Shown here in pieces: positions 6,372 to 7,030 of a stretch of 7,030 bases of DNA. The stretch's first letter is position 1. Each line of letters opens with the position of its first letter. Where the stretch lies: assembly GCA_913031655.1 (NCBI GenBank), contig CAJWFY010000076.1, forward strand, positions 1 to 7,030, given 5' to 3'. A program made the translations under genes and the position numbers. Origin of the DNA: an uncultured Flavobacteriaceae bacterium (GTDB taxonomy: Bacteria > Bacteroidota > Bacteroidia > Flavobacteriales > Flavobacteriaceae). The notes beneath the pieces were generated by a model. It had not been told where the DNA came from, did no database searches, and saw only the letters and a list, made by a program, of their open reading frames with translations.

Positions 6372-6977
6372 TTGAAAGAAATTTTCAAAATAATGACTCC
6401 ATCATACTTAGCACCAATTTCTCACTGGGTACAAATTATAAAAGGAAAAACAATCTGGGATCAACACCAAAATTTCAATAAACAAACTTTAAGAAACAGA
6501 GTGTTAATTCATAGTTCTAATGGATTACTAAAGCTTACTATTCCGATAAAACATTCAAAAAAAAAATTCATTCTTAAGGAAGCTTTAATTGAAAATGATT
6601 ATAACTGGCAACATAACCATTGGAAGTCAATTGAAACAGCCTATAGGTCCTCTCCTTTTTTCATGTATTATGAAGATTCTTTAAAGGAAATATATAATAA
6701 AGATTATGAAAAATTAATAGATATTAATATTGATTTAACTAAACTGATTTATGAATGGCTAGAAATTAAAACCGATATTTTTTTAACTGATGAATACAAA
6801 AAAACTTATAAAAAGGGAAATGATTTAAGGTTTTTGACAGAAAGTAAAACACAAGGAAATTATAAAATCAAAAAATACATACAAGTCTTTTCAAATAAAA
6901 ATGGATTTATTAATAACCTAAGTATCATAGACCTAATATTCAATGAAGGTCCTAACAGCATAAATTTATTAAAATAA
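6372..6977 (+). CDS. WbqC-like family protein
   Basis: A 201-residue soluble protein of the WbqC-like family, whose members are often found in O-antigen or surface polysaccharide loci; the biochemical role is not established. Family blocks seen are TPSYLAPISHW (9-19), NFNKQTLRNR (34-43), LTIPIKHSKKK (55-65) and the strong WQHNHWKSIETAYRSSPFFMYYED block (79-102). The start is probably TTG at 6372, 3 bp after the lepB stop, since it retains the beta strand KEIFKI that normally precedes the first conserved Pro. The alternative ATG at 6393 would remove that strand and give 194 residues. A run of ten A (6557-6566) lies in the S-K-K-K codons. It is the last gene of the plus-strand block and ends 3 bp from the convergent RNase P RNA gene. 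No terminator for the block is visible after it. Confidence 0.85.
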   Translation: MKEIFKIMTPSYLAPISHWVQIIKGKTIWDQHQNFNKQTLRNRVLIHSSNGLLKLTIPIKHSKKKFILKEALIENDYNWQHNHWKSIETAYRSSPFFMYYEDSLKEIYNKDYEKLIDINIDLTKLIYEWLEIKTDIFLTDEYKKTYKKGNDLRFLTESKTQGNYKIKKYIQVFSNKNGFINNLSIIDLIFNEGPNSINLLK

Positions 6978-6980
6978 AAA
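6966..6980 (-). terminator. U-rich tract after RNase P RNA, possible terminator
   Basis: Read on the minus strand, the GC-rich 3' end of rnpB runs straight into TTTTTATTTTAATAA. The last paired element would be the 3' strand of helix P1, whose 5' strand lies outside the window, so a stem followed by a U-tract is plausible but cannot be checked here. The tract overlaps the stop codon of the convergent WbqC gene. Confidence 0.3.
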
Positions 6981-7030
6981 GCAGGCCGTAAGCCGGATTC
7001 TGTCGTGCCTTATCATTTATCTAGACAAAA
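6981..7030 (-). ncRNA. rnpB: RNase P RNA (bacterial type A), 3' end only
   Basis: The reverse complement reads TCTAGATAAATGAT, then GGCACGACAGAATCCGGCTT, then ACGGCCTGC. This matches the conserved 3' part of bacterial RNase P RNA; the E. coli counterpart contains TAGATGAATGA and CACGACAGAACCCGGCTTA. The GACAGAA-CCGGCTTA stretch is the universally conserved segment near the 3' end, and the following CGGCCTGC would be the 3' strand of helix P1. RNase P RNA is the catalytic subunit that trims the 5' leader of tRNA precursors. Only about the last 50 bases are present; the 5' part continues past position 7030. The exact 3' end is estimated at 6981, where GC-rich sequence meets the U-tract. Confidence 0.93.

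Noticed and set aside
6981..7010. A possible plus-strand terminator hairpin after the WbqC-like gene.
   Set aside because: Only a 3-bp GGC/GCC stem can be drawn and no T-run follows; the GC-rich sequence is explained by rnpB on the other strand.
1..7030. A previously undescribed defence, mobile or biosynthetic system.
   Set aside because: Every gene belongs to a recognised family, no repeats or insertion ends are seen, and gene order and composition look like ordinary core chromosome.

Overview
The window is a dense, very AT-rich stretch of bacterial chromosome, almost certainly from the class Flavobacteriia (phylum Bacteroidota). The evidence is the gene types and their order: a ParA/ParB pair followed by a DUF5683 protein, DapB, a long flavobacterial-type LepB with an N-terminal multi-membrane extension, and a WbqC-like protein. 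Further support is the near absence of Shine-Dalgarno sequences, with A-rich leaders instead. The very short or negative intergenic distances suggest a streamlined, perhaps marine, genome; that habitat is inference.

Region 1 (1-778) holds the 3' end of a PQQ-type soluble sugar dehydrogenase (GSDH family). Its stop codon overlaps the start codon of a small exported mono-haem cytochrome c, a plausible electron-transfer partner. A perfect 32-bp palindrome sits exactly on this stop/start junction.

Region 2 (781-1694) holds uridine kinase (udk) and, overlapping it by 7 bp, a small FtsB/DivIC-type septum protein. A 71-bp gap (1695-1765) follows. It is the only intergenic space longer than 3 bp between genes here and contains an AT-only dyad just before parA, so it is the best place for a promoter or operator.

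Region 3 (1766-6977) is one tightly packed co-oriented block: parA, parB, a DUF5683 exported/membrane protein (GTG start, overlapping parB), dapB, lepB and a WbqC-like protein (probable TTG start). Adjacent genes are 0 to 3 bp apart or overlap, so they are probably co-transcribed. The block links chromosome segregation with lysine/diaminopimelate synthesis for peptidoglycan, protein export processing and possibly surface polysaccharide formation.

Region 4 (6981-7030) is the 3' end of the RNase P RNA gene (rnpB) on the minus strand, convergent with the WbqC gene only 3 bp away and running out of the window. All CDS are on the plus strand.

No mobile element, CRISPR array, tRNA, convincing parS site or unknown multi-gene system is visible. 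The most unusual non-coding structure is the palindrome at 377-408.
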